From the NCBI GenBank assembly GCA_024680555.1, contig JAILCC010000016.1, positions 62,001-126,000 on the forward strand: a stretch of 64,000 nt of DNA. Reading direction: 5' to 3'. Shown here in pieces: positions 24,721 through 33,224 of this stretch (positions within the stretch are counted from its first letter, which is position 1; the number at the start of each line of letters is the position of its first letter). This DNA is from a bacterium (GTDB lineage Bacteria; Cyanobacteriota; Vampirovibrionia; Gastranaerophilales; JAILCC01). Below the pieces are notes generated by a model. The model was not told where the DNA came from. It ran no database searches and saw nothing but the letters and a program-made list of their open reading frames with translations. Position numbers and translations under genes: made by a program.

Positions 24721-25689
24721 TTACGGAGCCGCCGGAGTTGGCTCAGTCGGGTTTTCAATACGCATAACTCCAATCGTACTTTTACTTGTATCACCCTCTA
24801 CTAATTTTGCAGACTTTGAAGATTGAACCCTGTCATATTTTATATAAATGTTCATAGGATATGTGGTACTGCCAAGGTTATACAAATAAACTCCGTTTGG
24901 CAAAAGCATACTGTAGTTATCCGTTCCATGAGCCTCTCTAGCCGCAACTTGAGCATTTATGATTGCAGGCGTAACAGTTTGAGCATTATTATAAAACGGA
25001 ACGGTGCCTGTACAAGTCCGCAACAAATCAGCATCATTATCTACCCCTTGAGGTTTGTGCATAAGTATAGAATGGAGATAATAACATAGCACCGGCATGT
25101 TAACAACCGTATTTTGATAGCTTGGAACGTTGTTCACACACGTTACTGCAGAAAGGGGAAAAGCCTTGTATGTCGTATTTGCAAACGCATACCTGTGGGG
25201 AACGACATCGGTTTTATACTCTCCTGTTTCCAAAGCTGCCGCATTTCTGCATGGTGGAGGCGCAGTACAGATACCGGCAGAATTTTTTGTCATTTGTAAA
25301 TCACGGTCATTATTTGCGACTGCGGCATATAGCGAACTAAGCGCGGGACAAGGATCTGCTCCGGAATCATAAACACAATTTTTTGTCTCGGGATCATAAT
25401 GTGAATCCGCATATCCATCACTGCACAAAGCGTCAATATCTGCCTGAGGCAATAATGAAAAGGGCATGTTTCTGTTAACCATCCCATCCGAAAATACACA
25501 TGTCGGAGTATTATCGTTACACATTTGTCGATTTGCCTCTTCAATGGTGACTCTGAGTTTTTCTGTAGTAGAAGTCCATAGTTTATCATTTGTATTCATT
25601 TTTTTAAAAAACGAAATAGATAACCCCGCTATTATGCCGAGCAATATTATTGTTTGCATTATTTCAATTAACGAAAACGCCTTTTTCAC
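24721..25689 (-). CDS. cysteine-rich pilin-like protein
   Basis: Type IV pilin or pseudopilin relative of 322 residues. The N terminus (KKAFSLIEIMQTIILLGII) is a class III signal: cleavage would follow Ala rather than the usual Gly, leaving Phe1 and Glu5 of the mature helix. The ectodomain has about ten cysteines (for example MCND, PTCVF, DPCPA, PPPCRN), suggesting disulfides outside the membrane. The C terminus is Pro/Ala-rich. Unlike the three upstream pilins it has no S74 domain. Its ATG overlaps the previous stop (ATGA). It could be a minor pilin of the same filament. Confidence 0.85.
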   Translation of the reverse strand: MKKAFSLIEIMQTIILLGIIAGLSISFFKKMNTNDKLWTSTTEKLRVTIEEANRQMCNDNTPTCVFSDGMVNRNMPFSLLPQADIDALCSDGYADSHYDPETKNCVYDSGADPCPALSSLYAAVANNDRDLQMTKNSAGICTAPPPCRNAAALETGEYKTDVVPHRYAFANTTYKAFPLSAVTCVNNVPSYQNTVVNMPVLCYYLHSILMHKPQGVDNDADLLRTCTGTVPFYNNAQTVTPAIINAQVAAREAHGTDNYSMLLPNGVYLYNLGSTTYPMNIYIKYDRVQSSKSAKLVEGDTSKSTIGVMRIENPTEPTPAAP

Positions 25690-26930
25690 TTATACATCCT
25701 TATCAATTTATCCGCTTCACTATTTGCTTCTTTTTGTTTTTTAGACAGTTCATCTTGTTTATCATATATTTCTTTTGCAGAATTTGTCATCGCATACATC
25801 AATACGTCTCGTTCATAACTGTAATAACCGTTTGAATCCTTATGAAGTGCTTCGTCAAAAACGCCTATCAATTTTTGGGCAATTATGCCAACTCTATTTT
25901 GTTGTTTCTTGTCATTTTTAAACGTATATAGATAAGTTTCGACTTTAGAAATATCTTTTATACCCTTTTTGTACGGAGCTAAAACATCTTTCAATCGCAA
26001 GTCGGAAAACGCTCCCCAATGAGTTGCTGTTTCAAAAAACGTAATACCTGAACTTACATCGTGAAAATATGGAGCTCTGGGATCACCATCATAACGGGTA
26101 CACGTACCGTAACCCTCATCTATGTCACACTTAACGTTCGTTGCAGAGCTCTCAGACGTAGAAATACCATATGTTTTGAAATAAACATCTCCGGCCACAG
26201 TCATCTTGGGCGCAACTTTCAATTTACCAACACCCGATACATAGCTATATTCCATCGCCAAATTGTTATTAGGATATCTAAATACAAACAAATCACGCTC
26301 TATTGGAGAACCACCTGCTGACATACGTCCTACATAAATCTTGGAATTGTTTTTCAACGCATCTTTTTCCACTAACGATTGAATATCCGTTGTTCCGATT
26401 GCAACAGCAGATGAAGTCGTTTTGGCAATTATCCTGTTACCGAGGTTTATATTGGTATCATAGCTTGTACAAGTAGGAATATTAGATTTATTGGCAACCT
26501 CAGCCGTTGAACGTATGGTTGTACGATTTGCATCCGTATCATCCAAACAGGTGTTCATCCCAATTGTAATAGCACCATTTGGATTTTTATGTTTTTCGTA
26601 ACCCGAATTCACAAAATTATCGCTCCAAACAATGCCGTTTATATCCGAACTGCTCTTTAAAAACAATTTGGAAAGCGCCAATTTTGCGTTTATGTTTACA
26701 TTATAGGGATCAACATTTGCGAGCCCGACTCTGTCCATATTTTTTAATCCATAATAAGTACCAACAATATTTTTATCATTATCTCTTATCGGAGACCACT
26801 TTGGACTATCCGTCTTTTTAGCATTCATCAGAGGTATTAAAGCCATAACCGCAACACTTATAAGAACAAGGATTATCATTGCTTCAACCAAAGAAAATGC
26901 ATACTTTTTATTTTGCAGGGATTTATTCAT
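25686..26930 (-). CDS. pilin-like protein with C-terminal S74 chaperone domain
   Basis: 414 residues. The class III signal YAFSLVEAMIILVLISVAV (Ala at -1, Glu5) is followed by an ectodomain of about 270 residues with beta-rich composition. From about residue 300 there is a peptidase S74 (endosialidase-type intramolecular chaperone) domain: FSDLRLKDV has the Ser309-Lys314 dyad, and RVGIIAQKLIGVFDEAL and a YSYERDVLMYAMTNSAKEI segment follow. The end is coiled-coil-like. In phage tailspikes this domain trimerises a beta fibre and then cuts itself off. Overlaps the upstream pilin gene by eight bases. Confidence 0.85.
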   Translation of the reverse strand: MNKSLQNKKYAFSLVEAMIILVLISVAVMALIPLMNAKKTDSPKWSPIRDNDKNIVGTYYGLKNMDRVGLANVDPYNVNINAKLALSKLFLKSSSDINGIVWSDNFVNSGYEKHKNPNGAITIGMNTCLDDTDANRTTIRSTAEVANKSNIPTCTSYDTNINLGNRIIAKTTSSAVAIGTTDIQSLVEKDALKNNSKIYVGRMSAGGSPIERDLFVFRYPNNNLAMEYSYVSGVGKLKVAPKMTVAGDVYFKTYGISTSESSATNVKCDIDEGYGTCTRYDGDPRAPYFHDVSSGITFFETATHWGAFSDLRLKDVLAPYKKGIKDISKVETYLYTFKNDKKQQNRVGIIAQKLIGVFDEALHKDSNGYYSYERDVLMYAMTNSAKEIYDKQDELSKKQKEANSEADKLIRMYK

Positions 26931-28332
26931 TGTTTTGCCCTCCTCTTTGCATTTTCATATCATCTCTGATTTTACGAAGCTCTGCAATTTTTGCTTCAAG
27001 TTCATCATTTTGTTTTTTCAATTCCTGATTTTTAGCATTTAATTCCTTTATGGAATTCAAAAGTGCATAAAATATGCCGTCTGTATTTATCGAAAGATAC
27101 CCTGTGTCAGAATTTTTAAATACTGATTCGGAAAATATCTTCTTTAAATCTTGTGCAATAACACCTATATGATGTTCTTTGTTTTTATCTGATTTATAGG
27201 TATATTCAACTGGATTTAATCGTAAAATATACTTCAAACCCTTTTCGTATTTACCTGTAATATTTTTTAATCTGGCATCACTTGCAGCAATATATGATTG
27301 CGCCGTAATAGAGCCTGTTTCAAGATCTGCCCTTATATTTATATTTTCGGTATTATCCTCCATAATAGGATCTCCGCTAACTGGATCAACACCGAGATTT
27401 TGTCGTAATGTACTTTTATAGATGATATAGTTATTTTTGTCCAAAGTTAAAACTTCAGGTGTATCAGAATAGGTTAAATTACCAATAGCAAGACCTGAAA
27501 ACTCTTCACCTGAAATTGCTGTCGGATTGCCGAAAGTGGCAATGATAACACTGTTAGAAATCTTTGTCGGATTAAAGAATTTCACCGAATTGTGTCCAAC
27601 GCCGATAATATTATGCTGTGCATCAACATGCATATATTCATCATCATTTGTACCGGTTTTTATAGAATATATATTAGTCAGCTCACCTGCAGTAGTATCA
27701 TTTCTTTGTGGATAATAATTGTATGTGATTTTATCATCAAACCTTTTATCAAAGCAAAGATTAAATGAAGAAACCGAACTTGTATTTTCTATTATTACAT
27801 TACTTGCGTCAACATATAAGTTCTTTGGAGCGCATTTCCAGTTAACATCCTCTGTTACTTCTCCACCGATAAGATGAAGATATCCGCCGTCAGGGTTTTC
27901 TGATATAACTTGTTCGCCTTTATAGTTAAGTTTGTTTGCTACATACAGAGGAATAAAACCACTACTGCTCAAACCTCTTGCATACACCATAAAATTTCTA
28001 GGTCTTGCGGGCGCAACCTCTTCCGGAAGCTTTGCAATACCAATAGAGACCGGATACATGTTACCCGAAGTATCAGTAGCGGGAGAAACTTTTGTAATAC
28101 GATGACATGCTTTTCCCTCAGGACAACCAGTTTTTTGTATAAGATATGCCTCGTCTCTTGCACTAAGTTTATTTGCCCCATCATAAAAACTCCAATAGCT
28201 GATGTTCCCCTTGGTAGGATCGTTTGTATCTTTTTTGACCGTCATAACCGGCATAAGTGCAACTATTGAAATACCGACAATAGTAAGACTTATAAGAGTT
28301 TCTATCAGTGAGATTGAATTATACTTTTTCAT
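26923..28332 (-). CDS. pilin-like protein with C-terminal S74 chaperone domain
   Basis: 469 residues. The N-terminal hydrophobic helix (SISLIETLISLTIVGISIV) has Glu5 of the class III signal but Ser at the cleavage position and Ile at +1. The ectodomain spans about 35-345 with few cysteines. The S74 domain starts at about 349: ASDARLKNI supplies Ser351 and Lys356, followed by HHIGVIAQDLKKIFSESV and DGIFYALLNSIKEL. A strong coiled coil (about 427-462) ends the chain, as in phage chaperone domains. It overlaps both its operon neighbours, so translation is tightly coupled. Confidence 0.85.
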   Translation of the reverse strand: MKKYNSISLIETLISLTIVGISIVALMPVMTVKKDTNDPTKGNISYWSFYDGANKLSARDEAYLIQKTGCPEGKACHRITKVSPATDTSGNMYPVSIGIAKLPEEVAPARPRNFMVYARGLSSSGFIPLYVANKLNYKGEQVISENPDGGYLHLIGGEVTEDVNWKCAPKNLYVDASNVIIENTSSVSSFNLCFDKRFDDKITYNYYPQRNDTTAGELTNIYSIKTGTNDDEYMHVDAQHNIIGVGHNSVKFFNPTKISNSVIIATFGNPTAISGEEFSGLAIGNLTYSDTPEVLTLDKNNYIIYKSTLRQNLGVDPVSGDPIMEDNTENINIRADLETGSITAQSYIAASDARLKNITGKYEKGLKYILRLNPVEYTYKSDKNKEHHIGVIAQDLKKIFSESVFKNSDTGYLSINTDGIFYALLNSIKELNAKNQELKKQNDELEAKIAELRKIRDDMKMQRGGQNNE

Positions 28333-29629
28333 AATTCACCTCACTATCGTTTTTTAAACATTGCGCAATTATGGACTTTATAAATAGCTTTGTATCATAG
28401 AAAAAGCACCTTACTCTGCTCCAGAAATCATCCCTTTTGCACGCACTAAGAGTTTCTATTTCAGCTTTCAAATCCTGCAATTCCTTCTGGAGTTTTGCCT
28501 GTCTTTGAGCTTCTTCATCAGTGGTTTTATTAACTTCATTAATTGCATTTAACATAGCAAAGAAGATGGGGTCGGTAGTTACGCCCAAGTATCCGTCAGG
28601 CATAGTAACAACCGCTTCAGGGAATATTTTTTGTATATCTTGCGCTACGACACCAATATTATTTGAGTTTTGTCCTTTGTATTTAAAAACTATCGGCTCT
28701 ACTTGCAAAACCTCATTCAAACCTTTAGTATAAGAACCTTTTATATTTTTTAGGCGTTCATCTGAAATAAGTCCAAGACTCGCACTACCCGTAAGCAGTA
28801 ATCTTCCGTACAAATCAACCCCTGTATAAAAGGTAAGACCATCAGTAGCATTACCATATATCATGTCATTGATGTTAAAATCAACGTTACGGTTAAGGTG
28901 CTTAGAAGTAGCATCGCCAATACCGATTTGGACACTTGCCGATGGCGGTGTCAAATTTTTACCAATCAACACACCCCCACGAGCAATCAGACTTTCACCA
29001 AAGAGCGTACTGTTATTTGCTTTCGCCTCAAGTTTGTTACCGACTGAAACGCTGTGCTCAACGTTATCATTTATATTTGTATCAAAACCGACGGCAACAT
29101 TGTCTTTTACAGAAGTAGGAGAAGCAATCAAGCGACCAATAATAGCATTTTTTTGGGAATCGCCTTTAGGAATTCCGGAAACTGTACCATCGTCAAGTCT
29201 TGTTTCATTCAAAATATAAAAATTTGTTCTGTCTTCAATAAAGTTATAGCCGCCAACTTTGAACCTTCTGTTATCAGCCTGAAAAAGATCAAACATATTA
29301 TCATTAGCATTCACATCATATAAGGATAGGTCGTAGTTTTTATATGTTTCATCTTCGCCATTATTACCTATAACAACAGCGGAATTATCTGCAACATCTT
29401 TAACCTTTCCAACGCCGGATTCTTCTCTTTCCGGATATTTAACACCGCAAAGCCCATTCTTTACATGGGTTTTCTCATCAATTTGACAGTTATCCCACGG
29501 AGTTGTTATCTCATCCGAATTTTCATGTTTTGTAGTAGTGAACATAGGAATAGCAGCGGTAACAACAAGTCCCACGATAAACAGCGTCATAATTGTTTCA
29601 GCTAAGGTAAATGCGTTGCTCTTCTTCAT
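28319..29629 (-). CDS. pilin-like protein with beta-roll segment and C-terminal S74 domain
   Basis: First gene of the operon, 436 residues from the chosen ATG. The signal NAFTLAETIMTLFIVGLVV has Ala at -1 and Glu5. The ectodomain includes a YadA-head-like stretch (about 178-225: VAVGFDTN, SVSVGNKLEAKANNS, LFGESLIARGG), a trimeric beta-roll pattern typical of adhesins. The S74 domain carries ISDERLKNI (Ser289, Lys294) and NNIGVVAQDIQKIFPEAV. The C terminus is helical with extra cysteines. The start was placed at MKKSNAF: GGAG lies just upstream and a -10 hexamer overlaps the longer alternative. Confidence 0.85.
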   Translation of the reverse strand: MKKSNAFTLAETIMTLFIVGLVVTAAIPMFTTTKHENSDEITTPWDNCQIDEKTHVKNGLCGVKYPEREESGVGKVKDVADNSAVVIGNNGEDETYKNYDLSLYDVNANDNMFDLFQADNRRFKVGGYNFIEDRTNFYILNETRLDDGTVSGIPKGDSQKNAIIGRLIASPTSVKDNVAVGFDTNINDNVEHSVSVGNKLEAKANNSTLFGESLIARGGVLIGKNLTPPSASVQIGIGDATSKHLNRNVDFNINDMIYGNATDGLTFYTGVDLYGRLLLTGSASLGLISDERLKNIKGSYTKGLNEVLQVEPIVFKYKGQNSNNIGVVAQDIQKIFPEAVVTMPDGYLGVTTDPIFFAMLNAINEVNKTTDEEAQRQAKLQKELQDLKAEIETLSACKRDDFWSRVRCFFYDTKLFIKSIIAQCLKNDSEVNYEKV

Positions 29630-29649
29630 TATCTCCACCCATATATACA

Positions 29650-29678
29650 ATTATAACCTTTTACAGAACCTTTTTCCA
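29650..29678 (-). promoter_or_regulatory. predicted promoter of the pilin-S74 operon
   Basis: On the minus strand a perfect TATAAT (29650-29655) is preceded by 17 bases and a weak TGGAAA. The start would be near 29643, leaving a leader of about 14 bases that contains GGAG before the ATG at 29629. The poor -35 leaves room for an activator. Confidence 0.45.
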
Positions 29679-29694
29679 CATGTTAAGCAAAATA

Positions 29695-30699
29695 TTACAA
29701 TTGTGGTTCCAATTCCAGCATTAAATCCGGCGCAAATCGCACAATATCAATAATTTTAAAGTTTACGGCTTCGTTAATATTCTTCACATTTAATCCGCTA
29801 ACCCAACTAATGCTCTTATCATTTCCCAAAATCTTAGGAGCAATAAAATGATAAATTTTGTCCGCAAACCCCGCAGCTACAAGAGCGCCGCAAAAAGTTC
29901 CGCCTGCCTCAACAAGAAGAGATTTAATACCGTTATCGTATAAAAACGGCATCATCTCATTGATTTCTCCCGAATATTTTATAACTCTTGTTCCGTCATT
30001 ATTGAATACTTTGTACTCATTACCAAGTTCATTATTTCGGTCAATAACAACCCTGATTGGATTTCTTCCGCCATCCATGCGGCAAGTCAAAGACGGGTTA
30101 TCAATTTTTACCGTTTTTGAAGTAGTAAGAACGGCATCGTATTTATTTCTAAGACGCTGAACCTCTGCTCTTGAAGCATCTGAAGTAATCCACTTGCTTG
30201 AATTATCCTGCGCTGCAATTTTACCGTCAAGCGTCGTTGCCGTTTTTATTGCAATAAAAGGTCTTTTGTTATGCAGAGAAAAGAAAAATATTTCGTTAAG
30301 CTTTCTGCATTCTTTTTCCATAACACCAGACACGACTTCAATACCTGCATTTTTCAGAACTTCAATGCCGCCTTTTGCAATCTTATTTTCATCAAGCGCT
30401 CCAATAACGACTTTTTTTATACCTGCTTTTATAATCATCTCTGAACATGGCGGAGTTTTGCCCTGATGATTGCATGGCTCAAGATTTACAAAAAGAGTTG
30501 CCCCCCTTGCTTTATCGCCAGCTTGTTTTATCGCATTTTGCTCTGCATGCGCTTCTCCGAATTTTTCATGCCTGCCTTGCGCAACGATATTCCCATCATC
30601 ATCTGTTATTACACAGCCCACCAAAGGATTTGGCGAAACGTATCCCTCACTCAATCCGGCAAGTTCAATACATTTTTTCATATAAAATTCGTAGTTCAT
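29695..30699 (-). CDS. ribD: bifunctional riboflavin deaminase-reductase
   Basis: Catalyses two steps of riboflavin synthesis: deamination of the pyrimidine ring and reduction of its ribosyl side chain. The N-terminal deaminase domain has the zinc motif HAE and EPCNHQGKTPPC. The C-terminal reductase domain starts RPFIAIKTATTLDGKIA and has LLVEAGGTFCGAL. 334 residues is slightly short but complete. The start was set at MNYEFYM since AAGGA is nine bases upstream; the first ATG would sit on the ribosome site. It is separated from ribH by the oppositely oriented coaE; no ribA/B/E is in the window. Confidence 0.95.
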   Translation of the reverse strand: MNYEFYMKKCIELAGLSEGYVSPNPLVGCVITDDDGNIVAQGRHEKFGEAHAEQNAIKQAGDKARGATLFVNLEPCNHQGKTPPCSEMIIKAGIKKVVIGALDENKIAKGGIEVLKNAGIEVVSGVMEKECRKLNEIFFFSLHNKRPFIAIKTATTLDGKIAAQDNSSKWITSDASRAEVQRLRNKYDAVLTTSKTVKIDNPSLTCRMDGGRNPIRVVIDRNNELGNEYKVFNNDGTRVIKYSGEINEMMPFLYDNGIKSLLVEAGGTFCGALVAAGFADKIYHFIAPKILGNDKSISWVSGLNVKNINEAVNFKIIDIVRFAPDLMLELEPQL

Positions 30700-30728
30700 A
30701 TTAGACATCCTTACGCTATAATTATATT
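30695..30728 (+). promoter_or_regulatory. predicted promoter giving a leaderless coaE mRNA
   Basis: TTCATA (30695-30700), 16 bases, perfect TATAAT (30717-30722), six bases, then the ATG at 30729. The promoter overlaps the start region of the divergent ribD gene. No ribosome site is seen on this strand. Confidence 0.5.
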
Positions 30729-31313
30729 ATGAAAAAAATCGGACTTACGGGCAATATAGCATCCGGAAAAACAACGGTTGAAAACATGTTAATAGACAGC
30801 GGCTACAAGGTTATTGATGCCGACCATATTTGTCATGAGGCAATTTGTAATAACGCTGAAATTATAGAAAAAATTAAAAATATTTTTGAGGGTAAAGACA
30901 TCACCGATGAAGCAGGAAGCCTGTCACGCAAAAAAATCGGCAAAATAGTTTTTGAGTCCGATACCGAAAGGAAAAAGCTTGAAAGCATTATTCACCCGCA
31001 TGTGATAAACAAAATTGAAAAATTTTTTATTTCAAACAGTGAAAATGATATAGTGTTTGCATCAGTCCCGTTACTGTTTGAAATCAAGCTTGAAAAAATG
31101 TTTGATAAAATAATTTTTGTTTCCGCAACCCAAGCAATCAGACTCGAAAGGCTGATGAAAAGAAACAATTTTACTAAAGAAGAAGCCCTGCAAAGGATTT
31201 CTGCCCAAAATACAGAAGATGACAAAATCAAGAAATCTGACTTTGTCATCTTTAATAACGGTACTGTTGATGAATTATCAAAAAATGTCAATGACATTAT
31301 AAAAAAATTATAA
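30729..31313 (+). CDS. coaE: dephospho-CoA kinase
   Basis: Phosphorylates dephospho-CoA, the last step of coenzyme A synthesis; cytoplasmic. The 194-residue protein has the P-loop GNIASGKTT (residues 8-16) where GSGKS/T is usual, the DADHICHE segment, and the lid region with RLERLMKRN and RISAQ. Its 3' end overlaps the convergent ribH by six bases. It is divergent from ribD. Confidence 0.95.
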   Translation: MKKIGLTGNIASGKTTVENMLIDSGYKVIDADHICHEAICNNAEIIEKIKNIFEGKDITDEAGSLSRKKIGKIVFESDTERKKLESIIHPHVINKIEKFFISNSENDIVFASVPLLFEIKLEKMFDKIIFVSATQAIRLERLMKRNNFTKEEALQRISAQNTEDDKIKKSDFVIFNNGTVDELSKNVNDIIKKL

Positions 31314-31772
31314 TTGTTTTAACAAATTCATCATTTCCAAGATTGTAAGAGCTGCATCCGAACCTTTGTTGCCTGCCTTTGTTCCTGCCCTTTCAATGGC
31401 TTGTTCTATGTTGTCTGTGGTAAGAACACCAAACGCAACAGGTTTATCGGCAGCAAGCGCAACCTGCGCAACACCTTTTGAAACTTCCGCAGCTACATAA
31501 TCAAAATGCGGAGTAGAACCCTTTATAACTGCGCCGAGTGCAATAACTCCCGCATATTTGTTATTGTTGGCAGCTTTCTTTGCAATCATAGGAATTTCAA
31601 ATGCTCCCGGAACCCAAATAACATCAATATTATCTTCTTTTATATTGTGACGTTTAAGTGTATCCACACAGCCTGCCAAAAGCTTTCCGGTAATGAACTC
31701 GTTAAATCTGCTTATAACAATTGCGACCTTTTCACCGTCTGCAACTAATTTTCCTTCAAAAGTATTTACCAT
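31308..31772 (-). CDS. ribH: 6,7-dimethyl-8-ribityllumazine synthase
   Basis: Condenses the ribityl-pyrimidine with the four-carbon unit to make lumazine, the riboflavin precursor; family members assemble as pentamers or 60-mer capsids. Motifs: [37 protein letters not shown] and [22 protein letters not shown]. The 154-residue length is usual. The start is at MVNTFEG, with AAGGAG upstream; the longer frame would add 13 residues. Confidence 0.97.
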   Translation of the reverse strand: MVNTFEGKLVADGEKVAIVISRFNEFITGKLLAGCVDTLKRHNIKEDNIDVIWVPGAFEIPMIAKKAANNNKYAGVIALGAVIKGSTPHFDYVAAEVSKGVAQVALAADKPVAFGVLTTDNIEQAIERAGTKAGNKGSDAALTILEMMNLLKQL

Positions 31773-31811
31773 AACATTTCTCCTTGAAAACTTATAGGAA
31801 TATTGTAGCAC

Positions 31812-31840
31812 AAAAAAATCCCGCGCAATTGCGGGATTTT
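31812..31840 (-). terminator. rho-independent terminator after the four-winged-helix regulator
   Basis: Read on the minus strand, a 10-bp stem (AAAATCCCGC / GCGGGATTTT) with a 6-base loop is followed by a T-run, just past the regulator stop at 31863 and before ribH. Confidence 0.85.
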
Positions 31841-31862
31841 GTTTATATATTCGGCGATTAAA

Positions 31863-33062
31863 TTATTTCGCTTCAGTCAAGCCTCTATAAGCTTTTATAT
31901 GTTCTTTATTAACAGACAGCCATGCAAACTTGGGCTGTTTTGCTTCAATTTTAGGCATGTTAACAACGAATGTTCCGCCATATTTGCCTCTTGCAAATTC
32001 CAAAATACACTCTTTTGCAAGATTTTGAAGAGCCTTTCTTATCGTATTGCCGCTGACATCAAGCTCTTTTGCCAATTCACTCATTGAAGGTAGCTTTTGA
32101 CCTACGGAATATTTTTCCGCAATCATATTTTTAATATGACGTTCAATTTTTTCGTAGTTATAGAATACCGCATCTTGTGCCGGAGCAAAAATTGAATCTT
32201 CCGGTCTTGGAGCGACAGCATCATTGGGAAGCCGTAATATGGTGGTACCGTACCTGCCTCTTTTTGCGCTCAATATACCGTCTTTAATCAAAGACTTAAT
32301 AGCATCATGAATTGTCTTTATGCTGACTTTTAAATCTTTGGAAAGAACCATGTGCGCAGGGAGCTTGTCACCAGCCGAGAAGTTTTGTTGAATATAATTT
32401 TTCAAATCACGTTCAACCTGACTTACTAGGGTGTCAGTTTTTATACCGATTTCTTTATTGCTTTTACCTACAGACGGTATTTGTGAGATAAGCCAATTAG
32501 CCTTGTTGCCCCTGTTACCCATCGCCTTTATAATACCTGTTGAAGCGAGATACTCCAGTGCGAGCCTTGCTGTATTTGGAGCGCTTCCGATTATTTTTGA
32601 TAATTCTCTTGAAGATGGAAGATTTTCCCCTACCTTGCAATCATTATCTATAATATATTTTTTTATGGCATAAATTGCACCGTCACGCTTGGATGACTGC
32701 TTTCTTAGTACATTTGTTTTTACAGATTGGTCTTTTATTAAAGTACCTATGCGCTGTTTAGATTCAACCAAACCGGCATCCTCAATATACCTTATTGCAT
32801 TTTGAACCGTACCCGTGGATATTCCGAGATAGGCAGCCAAATCATCTTTTTTGGGAAGAAGCTCTTGCGGATGAATTTTTCCGGACTTCAAATCTTCTTT
32901 TATCCAATTTTCTAGCCAAGAAGCAATCAAAACATCTTTCGTCACTTTTGATTTTTTGAACTCGGGAAGCTTATTTGGCAATTTAGACAAATCCATGCGA
33001 ACAAGACCTGCCTTTTTTACCATTTTGTTTCCCTTTATATGTTCCAAACCATTAGACTTCAT
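31863..33062 (-). CDS. regulator made of four tandem GntR-type winged helices
   Basis: Unusual 399-residue DNA-binding protein. Four consecutive GntR-like winged-helix domains can be read: about 44-109, 126-192, 211-277 and 303-367. Each shows the pattern L-P-x-x-x-x-L-A/S-x-x-L/I-x-x-S-x-x-T-(A/V/I)-x-x-A-(I/L)-x-x-L followed by a wing (for example KLPSMSELAKELDVSGNTIR in the fourth). No ligand-binding domain (FCD, UTRA, aminotransferase) is present, which ordinary GntR regulators have. AAGGAGG precedes the ATG. It is divergent from rpaB across a 355-base gap holding HLR1-like boxes, one just upstream of its own promoter. Confidence 0.85.
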   Translation of the reverse strand: MKSNGLEHIKGNKMVKKAGLVRMDLSKLPNKLPEFKKSKVTKDVLIASWLENWIKEDLKSGKIHPQELLPKKDDLAAYLGISTGTVQNAIRYIEDAGLVESKQRIGTLIKDQSVKTNVLRKQSSKRDGAIYAIKKYIIDNDCKVGENLPSSRELSKIIGSAPNTARLALEYLASTGIIKAMGNRGNKANWLISQIPSVGKSNKEIGIKTDTLVSQVERDLKNYIQQNFSAGDKLPAHMVLSKDLKVSIKTIHDAIKSLIKDGILSAKRGRYGTTILRLPNDAVAPRPEDSIFAPAQDAVFYNYEKIERHIKNMIAEKYSVGQKLPSMSELAKELDVSGNTIRKALQNLAKECILEFARGKYGGTFVVNMPKIEAKQPKFAWLSVNKEHIKAYRGLTEAK

Positions 33063-33148
33063 AAAACCTCCTTACGAAACTTCCATGAAAAACAGAAATT
33101 CTTATCTTACCTAATTATATAAAAATAATCAAAAAAATAAATTGCTAG

Positions 33149-33166
33149 CATGTAAAAAATTGTAAC
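33149..33166 (-). promoter_or_regulatory. HLR1-like (RpaB-binding) box
   Basis: On the minus strand the site reads GTTACAATTTTTTACATG. It fits the cyanobacterial HLR1 consensus, two (G/T)TTACA(T/A)(T/A) halves spaced by two bases, with only the last base off. It lies about 40-60 bases upstream of the predicted start of the four-winged-helix gene, where RpaB usually activates. RpaB itself is encoded next door. Confidence 0.55.
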
Positions 33167-33206
33167 GACAAAATCAGCAGCCGAAATATCAAAACATACG
33201 CCAATT

Positions 33207-33224
33207 TATGTTAAGTTTTGTAAA
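33207..33224 (-). promoter_or_regulatory. second, weaker HLR1-like box
   Basis: On the minus strand TTTACAAA-ac-TTAACATA: correct 2-base spacing, one mismatch in the second half. Same orientation as the box at 33149. Confidence 0.4.

Noticed and set aside
25122..25372. Several plus-strand frames inside the cysteine-rich pilin gene
   Set aside because: Three overlapping short frames in one place with no ribosome site; the minus-strand gene is supported by signal helix, overlaps and operon context.
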